DNA of 64,000 bases, from contig NZ_CP108046.1 in NCBI RefSeq assembly GCF_041435115.1, positions 7,192,001 to 7,256,000 on the forward strand. The letters run 5' to 3'. Made by a program: the position numbers and the translations under genes. This DNA is from Streptomyces sp. NBC_00289 (GTDB taxonomy: Bacteria; Actinomycetota; Actinomycetes; Streptomycetales; Streptomycetaceae). Under the pieces are notes generated by a model. That model searched no databases and was not told where the DNA came from. It worked only from the letters and a program-made list of their open reading frames with translations. Shown here piece by piece: positions 8,789-17,061 of the stretch (within the stretch, counting starts at the first letter, position 1; every line of letters starts with the position of its first letter).

Positions 8789-9925
8789 CTACTTCACGAC
8801 AGCCGCGGCGAGCTTGGACAGCGGCTCCGCGAGCGCGTTCACCGCGTCCGAGAGCTCCTTCTGCTGGTCCTTGCCGACCTTGTCGTAGGAGACGAAGTCG
8901 TACGACGTCTTGTCCGCGCGGTACTTGTCGAGCAGCGTGTTCAGCGCGGCGAACTGCTTGTCGAGCTCGGTGGTCAGCGCCGCGTCGTTCTCCTTGGCGA
9001 CCGGCTTGAGCAGCTCGTACGACTTCTGGGCGCCCTCCACGTTGGCCTTGAAGTCGACCAGGTCGGTGTGCGAGTAGCGCTCCTCCTCGCCGGTGACCTT
9101 GCCGGTGGCGACCTCGTCGAGGAGTTCCTTGGCGCCGTTGGCCATGGAGGTCGGGGTGATGTCGGCCTTGCCGACCCGCTTCTGCCAGTCCGTGAGGTCG
9201 GTGACCAGCTGGTCGGCGAGGGTCTTCTCCTCGGCGCCGATCTTCTTGTCCTGCCAGAGGGCCTTCTCCAGCCGGTGCCAGCCCGTCCACTTCTGGCCGT
9301 CCTCCAGGCCGTCCGCGCGGACGTCGACCTTCGGGTCGATGTCACCGAAGGACTCGGCGACCGGCTCGGTCCGCTCCCAGCCGATGCGGGAGGGCGCGTA
9401 GGCGGCCTTGGCGGCGGCCAGGTCGCCGGCCTTGACGGCCTTCACGAAGGTCGCGACCTCGGGCAGCGTCGCGTCGGCCTGCTCCTGCGCGTACTCGCGG
9501 TAGGCGGCGACCGCCGCGTCCAGGCGCGGGTCGCGCTTGGCGACCTTGCCGCCGGTGGCCTTGACCGCCTGGCGGATGCCCTTGCCCTTCATGCCCGGCT
9601 TGCAGGCGATCGTGTAGTCGCCCGACTTCACCTCGGCGGTGACCGTCTGCTTGGTGCCGGGGCCGATGTTCTCCCGCTCGCTGACGATGCGGTCGTCGGG
9701 GAAGAGGATGTAGACCTCGGTGACCTTGGAGCCCTTGTTCTGGATGTCGAGCTCGATGTGGCCGGCCGGGAACTCCTTCTTGGACACCTCGCACTTGGAG
9801 TCGGTGGCGGTCACCTTGATGGCGCCGGCACCTTTCCCGTCGCTCTTCTCGGCGCACCCCGTGACGGCGGTCAACGCCGCCGCGGTGGCGACGGCGGTGA
9901 CGACGGAGAGTCTGGCGGCTCGCAT
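8789..9925 (-). CDS. efeO: EfeO, iron-binding lipoprotein (cupredoxin + M75/imelysin)
   Basis: 378 aa from the ATG at 9923-9925, which has GGGAG upstream and places basic residues next to the signal helix; an in-frame ATG ten codons earlier is less likely. Lipobox VTGC puts Cys24 as the lipidated residue. Residues of about 35-125 form a cupredoxin-like domain (KVTATDSKCEVSKKEFPAG), and the rest is the imelysin-like M75 domain with the metal motif HRLE (HxxE) in GWHRLEKALW. It delivers iron to EfeU. First gene of the operon, behind an iron box. Confidence 0.93.
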   Translation of the reverse strand: MRAARLSVVTAVATAAALTAVTGCAEKSDGKGAGAIKVTATDSKCEVSKKEFPAGHIELDIQNKGSKVTEVYILFPDDRIVSERENIGPGTKQTVTAEVKSGDYTIACKPGMKGKGIRQAVKATGGKVAKRDPRLDAAVAAYREYAQEQADATLPEVATFVKAVKAGDLAAAKAAYAPSRIGWERTEPVAESFGDIDPKVDVRADGLEDGQKWTGWHRLEKALWQDKKIGAEEKTLADQLVTDLTDWQKRVGKADITPTSMANGAKELLDEVATGKVTGEEERYSHTDLVDFKANVEGAQKSYELLKPVAKENDAALTTELDKQFAALNTLLDKYRADKTSYDFVSYDKVGKDQQKELSDAVNALAEPLSKLAAAVVK

Positions 9926-9977
9926 TCGGGCTCCCGAGGCTGGCTGAAAAATCACGTGACGAGGTTCACAGGATTGG

Positions 9978-9996
9978 TGAGGCTCGCCTAACTTAT
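9978..9996. promoter_or_regulatory. DmdR/IdeR-type iron box upstream of efeO
   Basis: TGAGGCTCGCCTAACTTAT, read on the reverse strand, matches about 14 of 19 positions of the actinobacterial iron-repressor consensus TTAGGTTAGGCTAACCTAA, with the core GTTAGGC intact. It lies about 55-70 bp before the efeO start, where iron-loaded DmdR1/IdeR would block transcription. Confidence 0.65.
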
Positions 9997-10014
9997 CGAA
10001 GGCTTACCTGCGTA

Positions 10015-10516
10015 ATACCCCCGCAGTCCGTGATTCACCTCTCATAGACGCTGTAAGGGCACGACCAGGTCACGGTGTCTCAAACCAAAGGCCAAGGGAA
10101 GGTCAAAGGAGATTCAAAGATTCCGCTTCCCGGTCACCAGGTCCGCCCGGGTCTGGGGATGCGAGAGCGCCTCCACGGCTGGTCGCAGACCTCCGACAGC
10201 AGCCGCGCCGAGAACACCACGGCCGGCGGCCCCCCGGCCGCGACACGACCGGCGCACAGGGTCGCGACCCGGTGCGCGTGGGTCGCCGTGAGCCCGAGAA
10301 CGTGTGGGCGGTCCGATCGGTGGCCACCACGGGCGGCGCGGGCACGACCACCGGTGGCGTCACCGGTGGACTCGCCGCCACCGGCCGGTTCCTGCCGGCC
10401 GCGACGCCGGGCACGACGGCCGCGGTCACCGTGGCGACGGGGCACGGGCGTCGTCCACGCGATGGGCGGGCGGCGCACGGCCGCGGAGTGATCCTGTTCA
10501 GTGCTTCAATGCCCGC
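10015..10516. other. 560-bp efeO-phzF intergenic region without a convincing gene
   Basis: The region between the divergent efeO and PhzF genes begins with the efeO promoter. Beyond about 10070 it is high-GC, with open frames on both strands but no ribosome site, recognisable domain or normal amino-acid composition. The best leftward frame (10134-10478) is arginine-rich but ends with a more protein-like stretch (GLTATHAHRVATLCAG, then VVFSARLLSEVC), so a decayed gene is possible. Confidence 0.4.
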
Positions 10517-11161
10517 GTGACTGATTACGACGTGCTCCGGGTCTTCTGCGGACCCCGTGGTGGATACGGCAACGAGCTCGCCGTGGTCCGCGAGGGCTCG
10601 GTGATGCCGGACCCGGAGGAGCGGCAGGCGTTCGCCGCGAAACTCGGGTTCAGCGAGACCGTGTTCGTCGACGACCCGGAGCGCGGCGTCATCGACATCT
10701 ACACGCCCGCCCTGCGCCTCCCCTTCGCCGGCCACCCCTGCGTCGGCACGGCCTGGCTTCTCGACGTCCCCGAACTGGTCACCCCCGCCGGAGTGGTGGG
10801 TGTCCGTCTGGACGGCGAGTTCAGCTGGATTGAGGCGCGCGCGGAGTGGGCCACGCCGCGCACGCTCCGCCGGTACGCGACGCCCGCCGAGGTCGACGAT
10901 CTGGCGGTCCCGCCGGCGGGGGAGTGGATCTACGCCTGGGCCTGGGAGGACGAGGCGGCAGGCCGGGTCCGCGCCCGCGCCTTCCCCGGCCGCGACGACG
11001 GCATCGAGGAGGACGAGGCGACGGGCGCGGCGGCCATCCTGCTCACGGACCAGCTGGGGCGGGCCCTGAACATCACGCAGGGCGCGGGCTCCCAACTCCT
11101 GACGGCTCCGCAGCCGGGGGGCTGGGTGGAGGTCGGGGGACGAGTACTCCTGGAGCGCTGA
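10517..11161 (+). CDS. PhzF-family isomerase/epimerase, short form
   Basis: 214 aa from a GTG at 10517. It carries the PhzF signatures: a Glu in GFSETVFVD (catalytic position in the family) and PFAGHPCVGTAWLL, with a second-half counterpart DEATGAAAILL and ITQGAGSQLL. PhzF proteins are two-lobed isomerases of about 260-300 aa; this one is shorter but has parts of both lobes. Only phenazine-cluster members have a known reaction, and no phenazine genes are here, so the substrate is open. Confidence 0.8.
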   Translation: MTDYDVLRVFCGPRGGYGNELAVVREGSVMPDPEERQAFAAKLGFSETVFVDDPERGVIDIYTPALRLPFAGHPCVGTAWLLDVPELVTPAGVVGVRLDGEFSWIEARAEWATPRTLRRYATPAEVDDLAVPPAGEWIYAWAWEDEAAGRVRARAFPGRDDGIEEDEATGAAAILLTDQLGRALNITQGAGSQLLTAPQPGGWVEVGGRVLLER

Positions 11162-11170
11162 GCCGGCGCC

Positions 11171-11217
11171 CGGGCGGGCCGGGACTCGGGCGGGCCGGGA
11201 CTCGGGCGGGCCGGGGA
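11171..11217. repeat. 16-bp tandem repeat after the PhzF gene
   Basis: CGGGCGGGCCGGGACT occurs at 11171-11186 and 11187-11202, with a third near-copy from 11203. It starts 9 nt after the PhzF stop in the 140-bp gap to the convergent heme oxygenase gene. Confidence 0.8.
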
Positions 11218-11301
11218 TCGGCGTGGGGTGGTGTCGGCGGGCCGGGTGGTGTCGGCGTGCGGGTGGCTTCGGCAGGCCGAGTGGTGTCCGCGTGCCGGAA
11301 C

Positions 11302-11949
11302 TCAGGCGCTGAGCGGGAACTCCTCGCCCAGCGCCCGGAACACGCCGGTGTTCAGGGCGAACGCCCGCTTGCACTCGGCGACGATCCGCTGCTTCTCCAG
11401 GTCGTCCGCGCGGACCTCGTCCAGAAGTTCGCGGTAACTCCGCTTGAACGCGGCCGGGTTGGCGATCTCCTCGAAGACGTAGAAGCGGACGCCGTCGCCC
11501 TTGCGGGTGAAGCCCCACGTCTTCTCCGCCCTGTCGCGGATGATCTGGCCGCCGGAGAGGTCGCCGAGGTAGCGCGTGTAGTGGTGGGCGATGTAGCCAG
11601 CCGGCCACGCGCGGGCGCACTCGGCGACCCGGTCCGCGTACGCCCGTGTCGCCGGAAGCGCGGACAGCCCCGCCCGCCACTCCGGCCCCCGCAGATGCGT
11701 CAGGTCCCGCTCCAGCGCGGCCAGCCGGAACAGCTCGGGCCGGACGAAGGGCCCGGCCACCGGATCCGAGGCCAGCCGCTCGGCTCCCGCTTCCAGCGCC
11801 TCGTACACGAACCACAGTTGCTCGGTGTACCGCGCGTACGCCTCGACGTCGAGCCGGCCGCCGAGCGGGTCGCTCATGAAGGTCGAGGTCTCCGCCTCCA
11901 CGTGCTGTTCGTGGGAGGCGGTGCGGATGAGGGCCGAGAAGGAGTCCAT
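11302..11949 (-). CDS. Biliverdin-producing heme oxygenase
   Basis: 215 aa, the normal size of bacterial HmuO/HO enzymes. The N-terminus SALIRTASHEQHVEAE contains the proximal-histidine region, and YLGDLSGGQ is the distal-helix signature with the flexible glycines over the heme. It cleaves heme to biliverdin, CO and ferrous iron. A palindromic iron box sits 18 nt upstream of the start, so it should be expressed under iron starvation together with efeOBU. Confidence 0.93.
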   Translation of the reverse strand: MDSFSALIRTASHEQHVEAETSTFMSDPLGGRLDVEAYARYTEQLWFVYEALEAGAERLASDPVAGPFVRPELFRLAALERDLTHLRGPEWRAGLSALPATRAYADRVAECARAWPAGYIAHHYTRYLGDLSGGQIIRDRAEKTWGFTRKGDGVRFYVFEEIANPAAFKRSYRELLDEVRADDLEKQRIVAECKRAFALNTGVFRALGEEFPLSA

Positions 11950-11967
11950 GAGTCCGGATTCTTTAAG

Positions 11968-11981
11968 TTAGGTTTACCTAA
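11968..11981. promoter_or_regulatory. Iron box upstream of heme oxygenase
   Basis: TTAGGTTTACCTAA, with perfect TTAGGT / ACCTAA arms around TT; 12 of 14 positions match the right part of the DmdR1/IdeR consensus. It lies directly before the heme oxygenase ATG (leftward gene), consistent with repression by an iron-loaded DtxR-family regulator. Confidence 0.75.
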
Positions 11982-12031
11982 GTCAATAGTTTGCCGACGT
12001 CCTGTCGGTAAAAGCGTACGGGTAAGAGGAA

Positions 12032-12058
12032 GGGCCCGCTCCACGAGGAAGCGGGCCC
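12032..12058 (-). terminator. Stem-loop terminator downstream of map
   Basis: GGGCCCGCT and AGCGGGCCC pair perfectly (9 bp) around a 9-nt loop, 45 nt past the map stop codon. No T-tract follows, as is usual in Streptomyces. Confidence 0.6.
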
Positions 12059-12102
12059 GAGCGTACGGAGCCACGTGGCTCCGCCGCGACAAGACGGTGG
12101 CG

Positions 12103-12960
12103 CTACGGCAGCGTGAGGATCTCCGTGCCCGTCTCCGTCACCACCAGCGTGTGCTCGAACTGGGCCGTGCGCCTGCGGTCCTTGGTCACGACCGTCCACC
12201 CGTCGTCCCACATGTCGTAGTCGTGCGTCCCGAGGGTCAGCATCGGCTCGATCGTGAACGTCATCCCGGGCTGGATGACGGTCGTCGCGTGCGGGCTGTC
12301 GTAGTGCGGGATGATCAGGCCGGAGTGGAACGACGAGTTGATGCCGTGCCCCGTGAAGTCGCGGACCACGCCGTAGCCGAAGCGCTTGGCGTACGACTCG
12401 ATGACCCGCCCGATGATGTTGATCTGGCGGCCCGGCCGGACCGCCTTGATCGCGCGGTCGAGGGACTCCCGGGTGCGCTCGACGAGCAGCCGGCTCTCCT
12501 CGTCCACGTCCCCGACCAGGTAGGTGGCGTTGTTGTCGCCGTGCACCCCGCCGATGTACGCCGTGACGTCCAGGTTGACGATGTCGCCGTCGCGCAGGAC
12601 CGTCGAGTCCGGGATGCCGTGGCAGATGACCTCGTTGACCGAGGTGCACAGGGACTTGGGGAAGCCGCGGTAGCCGAGCGTCGAGGGGTAGGCGCCGTGG
12701 TCGCACATGTACTCGTGCGCGACCCTGTCCAGCTCGTCGGTGGTGACCCCCGGCGAGATCAGTTTCGCGGCCTCCGCCATCGCCTGCGCGGCGATCCGGC
12801 CGGCGCGGCGCATCGCCTCGATGGTCTCGGGCGTCTGCACCTCCGGGCCGGTGTACGGCGTCGGCGCGGGCTTGCCGACGTACTCGGGGCGGCGGATGTT
12901 CCCGGGCACGGAACGGATGGGGGACAGCTCCCCTGGGACGAGCAGCGACTGGCCAGACAT
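12103..12960 (-). CDS. map: Type I methionine aminopeptidase
   Basis: 285 aa from the ATG at 12958-12960 ([12 protein letters not shown]); an in-frame ATG 24 codons upstream looks spurious. All metal ligands of the family are visible: Asp in [11 protein letters not shown] and in VHGDNNATY, His in [11 protein letters not shown], Glu in FTIEPMLTL and Glu in AQFEHTLVV. It removes the initiator methionine from nascent proteins. The roughly 45-residue N-terminal extension before the pita-bread domain is usual for the second actinobacterial MetAP. Confidence 0.95.
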   Translation of the reverse strand: MSGQSLLVPGELSPIRSVPGNIRRPEYVGKPAPTPYTGPEVQTPETIEAMRRAGRIAAQAMAEAAKLISPGVTTDELDRVAHEYMCDHGAYPSTLGYRGFPKSLCTSVNEVICHGIPDSTVLRDGDIVNLDVTAYIGGVHGDNNATYLVGDVDEESRLLVERTRESLDRAIKAVRPGRQINIIGRVIESYAKRFGYGVVRDFTGHGINSSFHSGLIIPHYDSPHATTVIQPGMTFTIEPMLTLGTHDYDMWDDGWTVVTKDRRRTAQFEHTLVVTETGTEILTLP

Positions 12961-13018
12961 GCCAGCGAGTCTAACCAGCGGCGATGGGGGAACATGTCGG
13001 TGGCGAGAGGAGCTGGTC

Positions 13019-13249
13019 ATGGCCCTGTTCAAGAAGCGGACGGTCGGTAAACCGGGCGAGTGGTTCTACTGCCTGGAGCACAAGAAGGTCGAGGAGGGCC
13101 CGGACTGCCCCGGCAAGGACCGTTTCGGTCCGTACGCCACCCGCGCGGAGGCCGAGCACGCGATGGAGATCGCCCGCGAGCGCAACCTGGAGTGGGAGAA
13201 CGACCCCAAGTGGCACGACGCGCCGGCGGGCGGCGCGGACGAGGGCTGA
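13019..13249 (+). CDS. Small conserved actinobacterial protein, unknown function
   Basis: 76 aa from the ATG at 13019 with GAGAGGAG upstream. Reads [20 protein letters not shown], then a second cysteine in [14 protein letters not shown] and a helical stretch [20 protein letters not shown]. Two cysteines about 12 residues apart could bind metal, but no family is assigned. Divergent from map. Confidence 0.8.
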   Translation: MALFKKRTVGKPGEWFYCLEHKKVEEGPDCPGKDRFGPYATRAEAEHAMEIARERNLEWENDPKWHDAPAGGADEG

Positions 13250-13271
13250 GCGGACCCCCTGCCGGGGGACG

Positions 13272-14627
13272 TCAGCCCCGCACCGGTGCGGCCGCCTTCC
13301 GCTGGTCGCGCAGCCGCACCGCGTGCTCGTTCGTCCGTACGTCGTACGTCATCAGCCCGGGCAGGCACAGGGCCAGCAGCCCCACCGCGCCCACGCACAG
13401 CAGCCCGCCCGACCACACCGACGTCCGCACCCCGGCCCACGCGGCCACACCTCCCGAGCGGACCTGGCCCAGCTGCGGGCCCACCGAGTAGGACAGCAGC
13501 TCGATCCCGGCGAGCCGGCCGCGCAGCTCGTCGGGGATCGTCTGGTTCCACATGGCGCCGCGGAAGATGCCGCTGACCATGTCGCAGCCCCCGCCGACGG
13601 CGAGGAAGAACAGCACGAGCCACACGTTGCCGGTGGCGCCGGCGGCGGCGATCGCCAGGCCCCACAGCGCGGCCGCGAGCACCACCATCCGGCCGTGCCG
13701 CCGCACCCGCGAGGTCCAGCCGCTGGTCAGGCTCACCACCAGGGCTCCGGCCGGAGCGGACGCGTACATCAGGCCGAGCGACCAGGGGGCGTGCAGCTCG
13801 TCGGCCAGGAAGGGCAGCACGGCGAGCGGCATCGCGAGGAACATCGCGGCGAGGTCGATGGCGTAGGTGCCGAGGAGTTCCTTGCGGCCCCAGGCGTACC
13901 GGGCGCCCTCGGCGATGGACCGCAGGGAGGGCTTCGGCGACGCGTGCGAGGCGGGCGCCGCGGCGATGCGCATCACGAAGACGACGGAGACGACGAAGGT
14001 CACCAGGTCCACGGCGTACGCCCAGCCCAGCCCGGCGAACGCGACGACCACGCCCGCCAGGGCGGGGCCCGCGACCCCGCCGACCGTCCAGCGCAGCGAG
14101 TTGAGCGAGGCCGCGGCCGGCAGATGCTCGTGGGCCACGATCCGCGGGGTGAGCGCGTCGAGCGCGGGGCGCTGGACGGAGCCGAGCGCGGAGGAGAACG
14201 CGGCGACCACGTACAGCGGCCAGACGGCGGGGTGCGGCACGAGCGCGTTGAGCAGCAGAGCCGCGCACAGCAGACCCTGGCCGGCCTCCGTCCACAGAAT
14301 CAGCTTCCGCTTGTCCCAGGCGTCCGCGAGGGCGCCGCCGTACAGCCCGAACACGATCAGCGGTACGAGTTCGACGGCGCCGATCGCTCCGACGGCCGCG
14401 GCGGAGTGTGTGAGCTCCTTCATCTGCACCGGCAGCGCGACGAAGGTCAGGAAACTCCCGAAGTTGGTGACCAGGCCCGACAGCCACAGCCTGCGGAAGT
14501 CGACGGAGGCCCGCCAGGGCGCGAGGTCGGGAAGCAGGGCACGAAGACCGGAGGGAGGACCGTCGGAAGGGTTGTCGGAAAGGTCGTCGGAAGGGCCTTC
14601 GGAAGGGCTGTCACCGTCGTGCGTCAC
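13272..14627 (-). CDS. MFS transporter (enterobactin-exporter-like MFS_3 type)
   Basis: 451 aa from a GTG at 14625-14627. After a hydrophilic 40-residue N-terminus come DFRRLWLSGLVTNFGSFLTF (helix 1), the GGALADAWDKRKLIL loop motif and TPRIVAHEHLPAAASLNS, typical of exporters of the EntS/MFS_3 group. Substrate unknown. The N-terminal tail is encoded by a 12-bp tandem repeat. An in-frame start much further upstream would give a low-complexity extension and was rejected. Confidence 0.8.
   Translation of the reverse strand: MTHDGDSPSEGPSDDLSDNPSDGPPSGLRALLPDLAPWRASVDFRRLWLSGLVTNFGSFLTFVALPVQMKELTHSAAAVGAIGAVELVPLIVFGLYGGALADAWDKRKLILWTEAGQGLLCAALLLNALVPHPAVWPLYVVAAFSSALGSVQRPALDALTPRIVAHEHLPAAASLNSLRWTVGGVAGPALAGVVVAFAGLGWAYAVDLVTFVVSVVFVMRIAAAPASHASPKPSLRSIAEGARYAWGRKELLGTYAIDLAAMFLAMPLAVLPFLADELHAPWSLGLMYASAPAGALVVSLTSGWTSRVRRHGRMVVLAAALWGLAIAAAGATGNVWLVLFFLAVGGGCDMVSGIFRGAMWNQTIPDELRGRLAGIELLSYSVGPQLGQVRSGGVAAWAGVRTSVWSGGLLCVGAVGLLALCLPGLMTYDVRTNEHAVRLRDQRKAAAPVRG
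14572..14619. repeat. 12-bp tandem repeat in the MFS N-terminus
   Basis: Four units: GTCGGAAGGGTT, GTCGGAAAGGTC, GTCGGAAGGGCC and TTCGGAAGGGCT. On the coding strand they make the tetrapeptide-like tail SEGP-SDDL-SDNP-SDGP ahead of the first membrane helix. Confidence 0.85.
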
Positions 14628-14710
14628 GACCGGCCATGCTCGGCCCGGACGGCTGCCGGAGGCAACCGGTTTTCGCGCGGACCGGTACCGCCACCACCTG
14701 CTCGGCGGGG

Positions 14711-15313
14711 CTACCAGCGTGCCGGTGGGGGCGCCGTCAGGTGGTGGGTCAGGGTGGAGAGGCGGTCGCGGAAGCGGCGGCGGCCGCGTGGGGCGGGCAG
14801 GGAGTTCTCCCCGGCTGCGGCGCTCACCAGGTGCTGCACGCTGTCCAGGTCGAGCTCGGACCCGTCGGCCACGGTCAGCGACTCGTGCGCCATGGCCGTC
14901 AGCTCGTCCCCGCCGTCGCCGAGCGCCAGCACCGTCGCCCCGGCCCGCCGGGCGTCGTGCACCCCTTCCAGCAGGTCGCCGCCGGGTCCCCGCGGTGTCA
15001 CCACGAGCAGCGTCTCGCCCCGCCGTGCCGCCGCGAGCCGTCCCGGCCCGACCGCCAGATGCGCCGGATCCGACGCGCACGCGTCATGCCGGACCAGTGT
15101 CGGGGCCAGCTCGGGCGTCCCCGACCAGGCCGCCTCGTCCACCAGGTGGGCCGCCAGATGCCACGGCTCGTACTCCGGTGTGCCCACCAGCAGCAGCCCG
15201 CCCCCGTGCGACACCACGGACCCCCGCAGCACCCCCGCGAACCGGCGGGTGGACCCCAACCACTCGGTCCCGGCGAGCACTTCGCGCAACAGCGCCACCC
15301 GTACGGCATCCAT
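14711..15313 (-). CDS. SIS-like sugar-phosphate-binding protein, unknown function
   Basis: 200 aa. Two segments follow the alternating strand-helix pattern of a SIS domain: GGGLLLVGTPEYEPWHLAAH at about residue 36, and GETLLVVTPRGPGGDLLEGV followed by ARRAGATVLALGDGGDEL at about 98-135. SIS domains bind phosphorylated sugars in isomerases and regulators. No extra domain is present, so enzyme versus sensor is open. Confidence 0.6.
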   Translation of the reverse strand: MDAVRVALLREVLAGTEWLGSTRRFAGVLRGSVVSHGGGLLLVGTPEYEPWHLAAHLVDEAAWSGTPELAPTLVRHDACASDPAHLAVGPGRLAAARRGETLLVVTPRGPGGDLLEGVHDARRAGATVLALGDGGDELTAMAHESLTVADGSELDLDSVQHLVSAAAGENSLPAPRGRRRFRDRLSTLTHHLTAPPPARW

Positions 15314-15405
15314 ACGCCGGCATCCTGCCGCAACCGGCCGCTCCGAGCCCGCGGTTCACCACGAATTCCCCCGAACCGGGCACGAACCCACGGCCGTTCC
15401 GCCAC

Positions 15406-15449
15406 CGGCCCACGCGGCCCACGCGGCCCACGCGGCCCACGCGGCCCAC
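15406..15449. repeat. 9-bp tandem repeat CGGCCCACG, almost five copies
   Basis: CGGCCCACG repeats from 15406 with perfect 9-bp spacing, ending in a partial fifth unit. It lies about 93 bp upstream of the SIS-like gene's start. Confidence 0.85.
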
Positions 15450-15576
15450 CGACCACCGCCGCCCTCCCTCTCGGCCACGACCTCACCCCTGACGGCTGGC
15501 GCCCCCAAGGGCTGCCTCACCTCGTGGCGGGGCCAAGTCCCGCCCGCCTCACGCACCCGCCTCGCCTCCGGCGGGG

Positions 15577-15916
15577 GGCCAGGGTGCGCCTCCGCGGCGA
15601 GTCCGTCGGCCGCGGTCGGACCCGCGCTGGGTGCCCGGCCGACGGCGGGCCGGCGTCAGCCTTCGGCATTTGCCCCGCCTCTGGCGGCCTGGCCAGGGTG
15701 CGCCTCTGCGGCGGCTTCGTCGGCGGCGGTCGGACCCGCGCTCGGGCCCGGCAGACGGCCCGCAGGCGCCCGCCTCCGGCATTCGCCTCGTCTCTGGCGG
15801 CCTGGCCAGGGTGCGCCTCTGCGGCGGCTTCGTCGGCGGCGGTCGGACCCGCGCTCGGCGCCCGGCCGACGGCCCGCCGGCGTCAGCCTCGCCTCCGGCG
15901 GCCCGGGCCCTGGCCC
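15577..15916. repeat. 113-114-bp non-coding tandem repeat, three copies
   Basis: Copies start at 15577, 15691 and 15804 with GGCCAGGGTGCGCCTC. Copies two and three are nearly identical through CTGCGGCGGCTTCGTCGGCG and GGTCGGACCCGCGCTCGG; copy one is more diverged. The unit length breaks the reading frame, so it is not a protein repeat. Confidence 0.85.
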
Positions 15917-16073
15917 CTTCGCACGTCTCGACCAGCGATGGTCGGGCCCGCTTCCCGGTCCCCGGCCGGCGGCCCGCTCGCTCGCCGTCCGTCGCGGTGG
16001 GCGGCGGAGGCAACCCGTCCCGTGACGCGGCTCACCTGGCCGGTGAGGGGTGTCCGGACCGTAAAGTCGGGCC

Positions 16074-16799
16074 ATGACCTCTACCGACAGTGCACAGCAG
16101 CCCTCGGGAGCGCCGGCGAAGGCCCCCGCCAAGGATCCCTGGGACCTTCCGGACGTCTCCGGGCTCGTCGTCGGCGTGCTCGGCGGCACCGGGCCGCAGG
16201 GCAAGGGCCTCGCCTACCGGCTCGCCCGGGCCGGACAGAAGGTGATCATCGGCTCGCGGGCCGCCGACCGCGCGCAGGCCGCCGCCGAGGAACTCGGTCA
16301 CGGTGTCGAGGGCGCCGACAACGCCGAGACCGCGCAGCGCAGCGACATCGTGATCGTCGCCGTGCCCTGGGACGGTCACGGCAAGACGCTCGAGTCGCTG
16401 CGCGAGCAGCTGGCGGGCAAGCTCGTCGTCGACTGCGTCAACCCGCTCGGCTTCGACAAGCAGGGCGCCTACGCGTTGAAGCCGGAGGAGGGCAGCGCCG
16501 CCCAGCAGGCCGCCGTCCTGCTGCCGGACTCGCGGGTGACGGCCGCCTTCCACCACCTGTCGGCGGTGCTGCTCCAGGACCCGGAGATCGCCGAGATCGA
16601 CACCGACGTGATGGTCCTCGGCGAGGAGCGGGCCGACGTCGAGATCGTCCAGGCGCTGGCCGGCCGTATCCCCGGCATGCGCGGTGTCTTCGCCGGCCGG
16701 CTGCGCAACGCCCACCAGGTGGAGTCGCTGGTCGCCAACCTGATCTCGGTGAACCGCCGGTACAAGGCGCACGCGGGACTGCGCGTCACGGACGTGTGA
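16074..16799 (+). CDS. npdG: NADPH-dependent F420 reductase
   Basis: 241 aa. After an Ala/Pro-rich 28-residue leader comes the NADP-binding Rossmann motif VGVLGGTGPQGKGLAYRLA, then IIGSRAADRA, DIVIVAVPWDGH, VVDCVNPLGF and AFHHLSAVLL, the order seen in F420H2:NADP+ oxidoreductases. The enzyme passes hydride between NADPH and coenzyme F420 to supply reduced F420 to cytoplasmic oxidoreductases. Confidence 0.92.
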   Translation: MTSTDSAQQPSGAPAKAPAKDPWDLPDVSGLVVGVLGGTGPQGKGLAYRLARAGQKVIIGSRAADRAQAAAEELGHGVEGADNAETAQRSDIVIVAVPWDGHGKTLESLREQLAGKLVVDCVNPLGFDKQGAYALKPEEGSAAQQAAVLLPDSRVTAAFHHLSAVLLQDPEIAEIDTDVMVLGEERADVEIVQALAGRIPGMRGVFAGRLRNAHQVESLVANLISVNRRYKAHAGLRVTDV

Positions 16800-16872
16800 G
16801 GGGATGGGGGACACTGGTCGGCACGAGCTGTTCCAGCAGTGCCAGCAGTGTCCCCCGACAGGAGCCGACCAG

Positions 16873-17061
16873 ATGTCCCGCCTCGCCCTCTACGCCCTCG
16901 TCGTCTGTCTGCTCGCGGTGGCCGCGGCGGTCGTCTCGTTCGTCCAGGGCAGCTGGCTGGGAATCGTGTGGGTGCTGCTGGCCGGGCTGTCGTCCAACAT
17001 GTGCTGGTACTACCTCAAGCGCGGCAGGATCGACCAGCGGGGCCCGTCGGTCAGGGGCTGA
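16873..17061 (+). CDS. Small two-helix membrane protein
   Basis: 62 aa from the ATG at 16873, chosen over an earlier in-frame start because AGGAG lies 9 nt before it. Two hydrophobic helices, LYALVVCLLAVAAAVVSFVQ and GIVWVLLAGLSSNMCWYYL, are followed by a basic tail. Function unknown. Its stop overlaps the stop of the convergent protease gene by 11 bp. Confidence 0.65.
   Translation: MSRLALYALVVCLLAVAAAVVSFVQGSWLGIVWVLLAGLSSNMCWYYLKRGRIDQRGPSVRG

Larger units (their letters stand above)
15314..16073. other. 760-bp divergent intergenic region with tandem repeats, no gene
   Basis: Lies between the leftward SIS-like gene and the rightward npdG. It contains a 9-bp repeat, a 113-114-bp triple repeat and CG-rich filler. 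The repeat unit is not a multiple of three and no frame gives a plausible protein. The npdG promoter should lie at its right end. Confidence 0.6.

Noticed and set aside
10103..11815. Leftward open frame of 570 codons
   Set aside because: Antisense to PhzF and out of frame with heme oxygenase; no ribosome site or domain.
15406..15449. CRISPR-like array
   Set aside because: Units are contiguous 9-mers without spacers, so this is a simple tandem repeat.
15549..16013. Protein encoded by the 113-bp repeat region
   Set aside because: The repeat unit is not a multiple of three, so copies are read in different frames; translations are arginine/proline filler.
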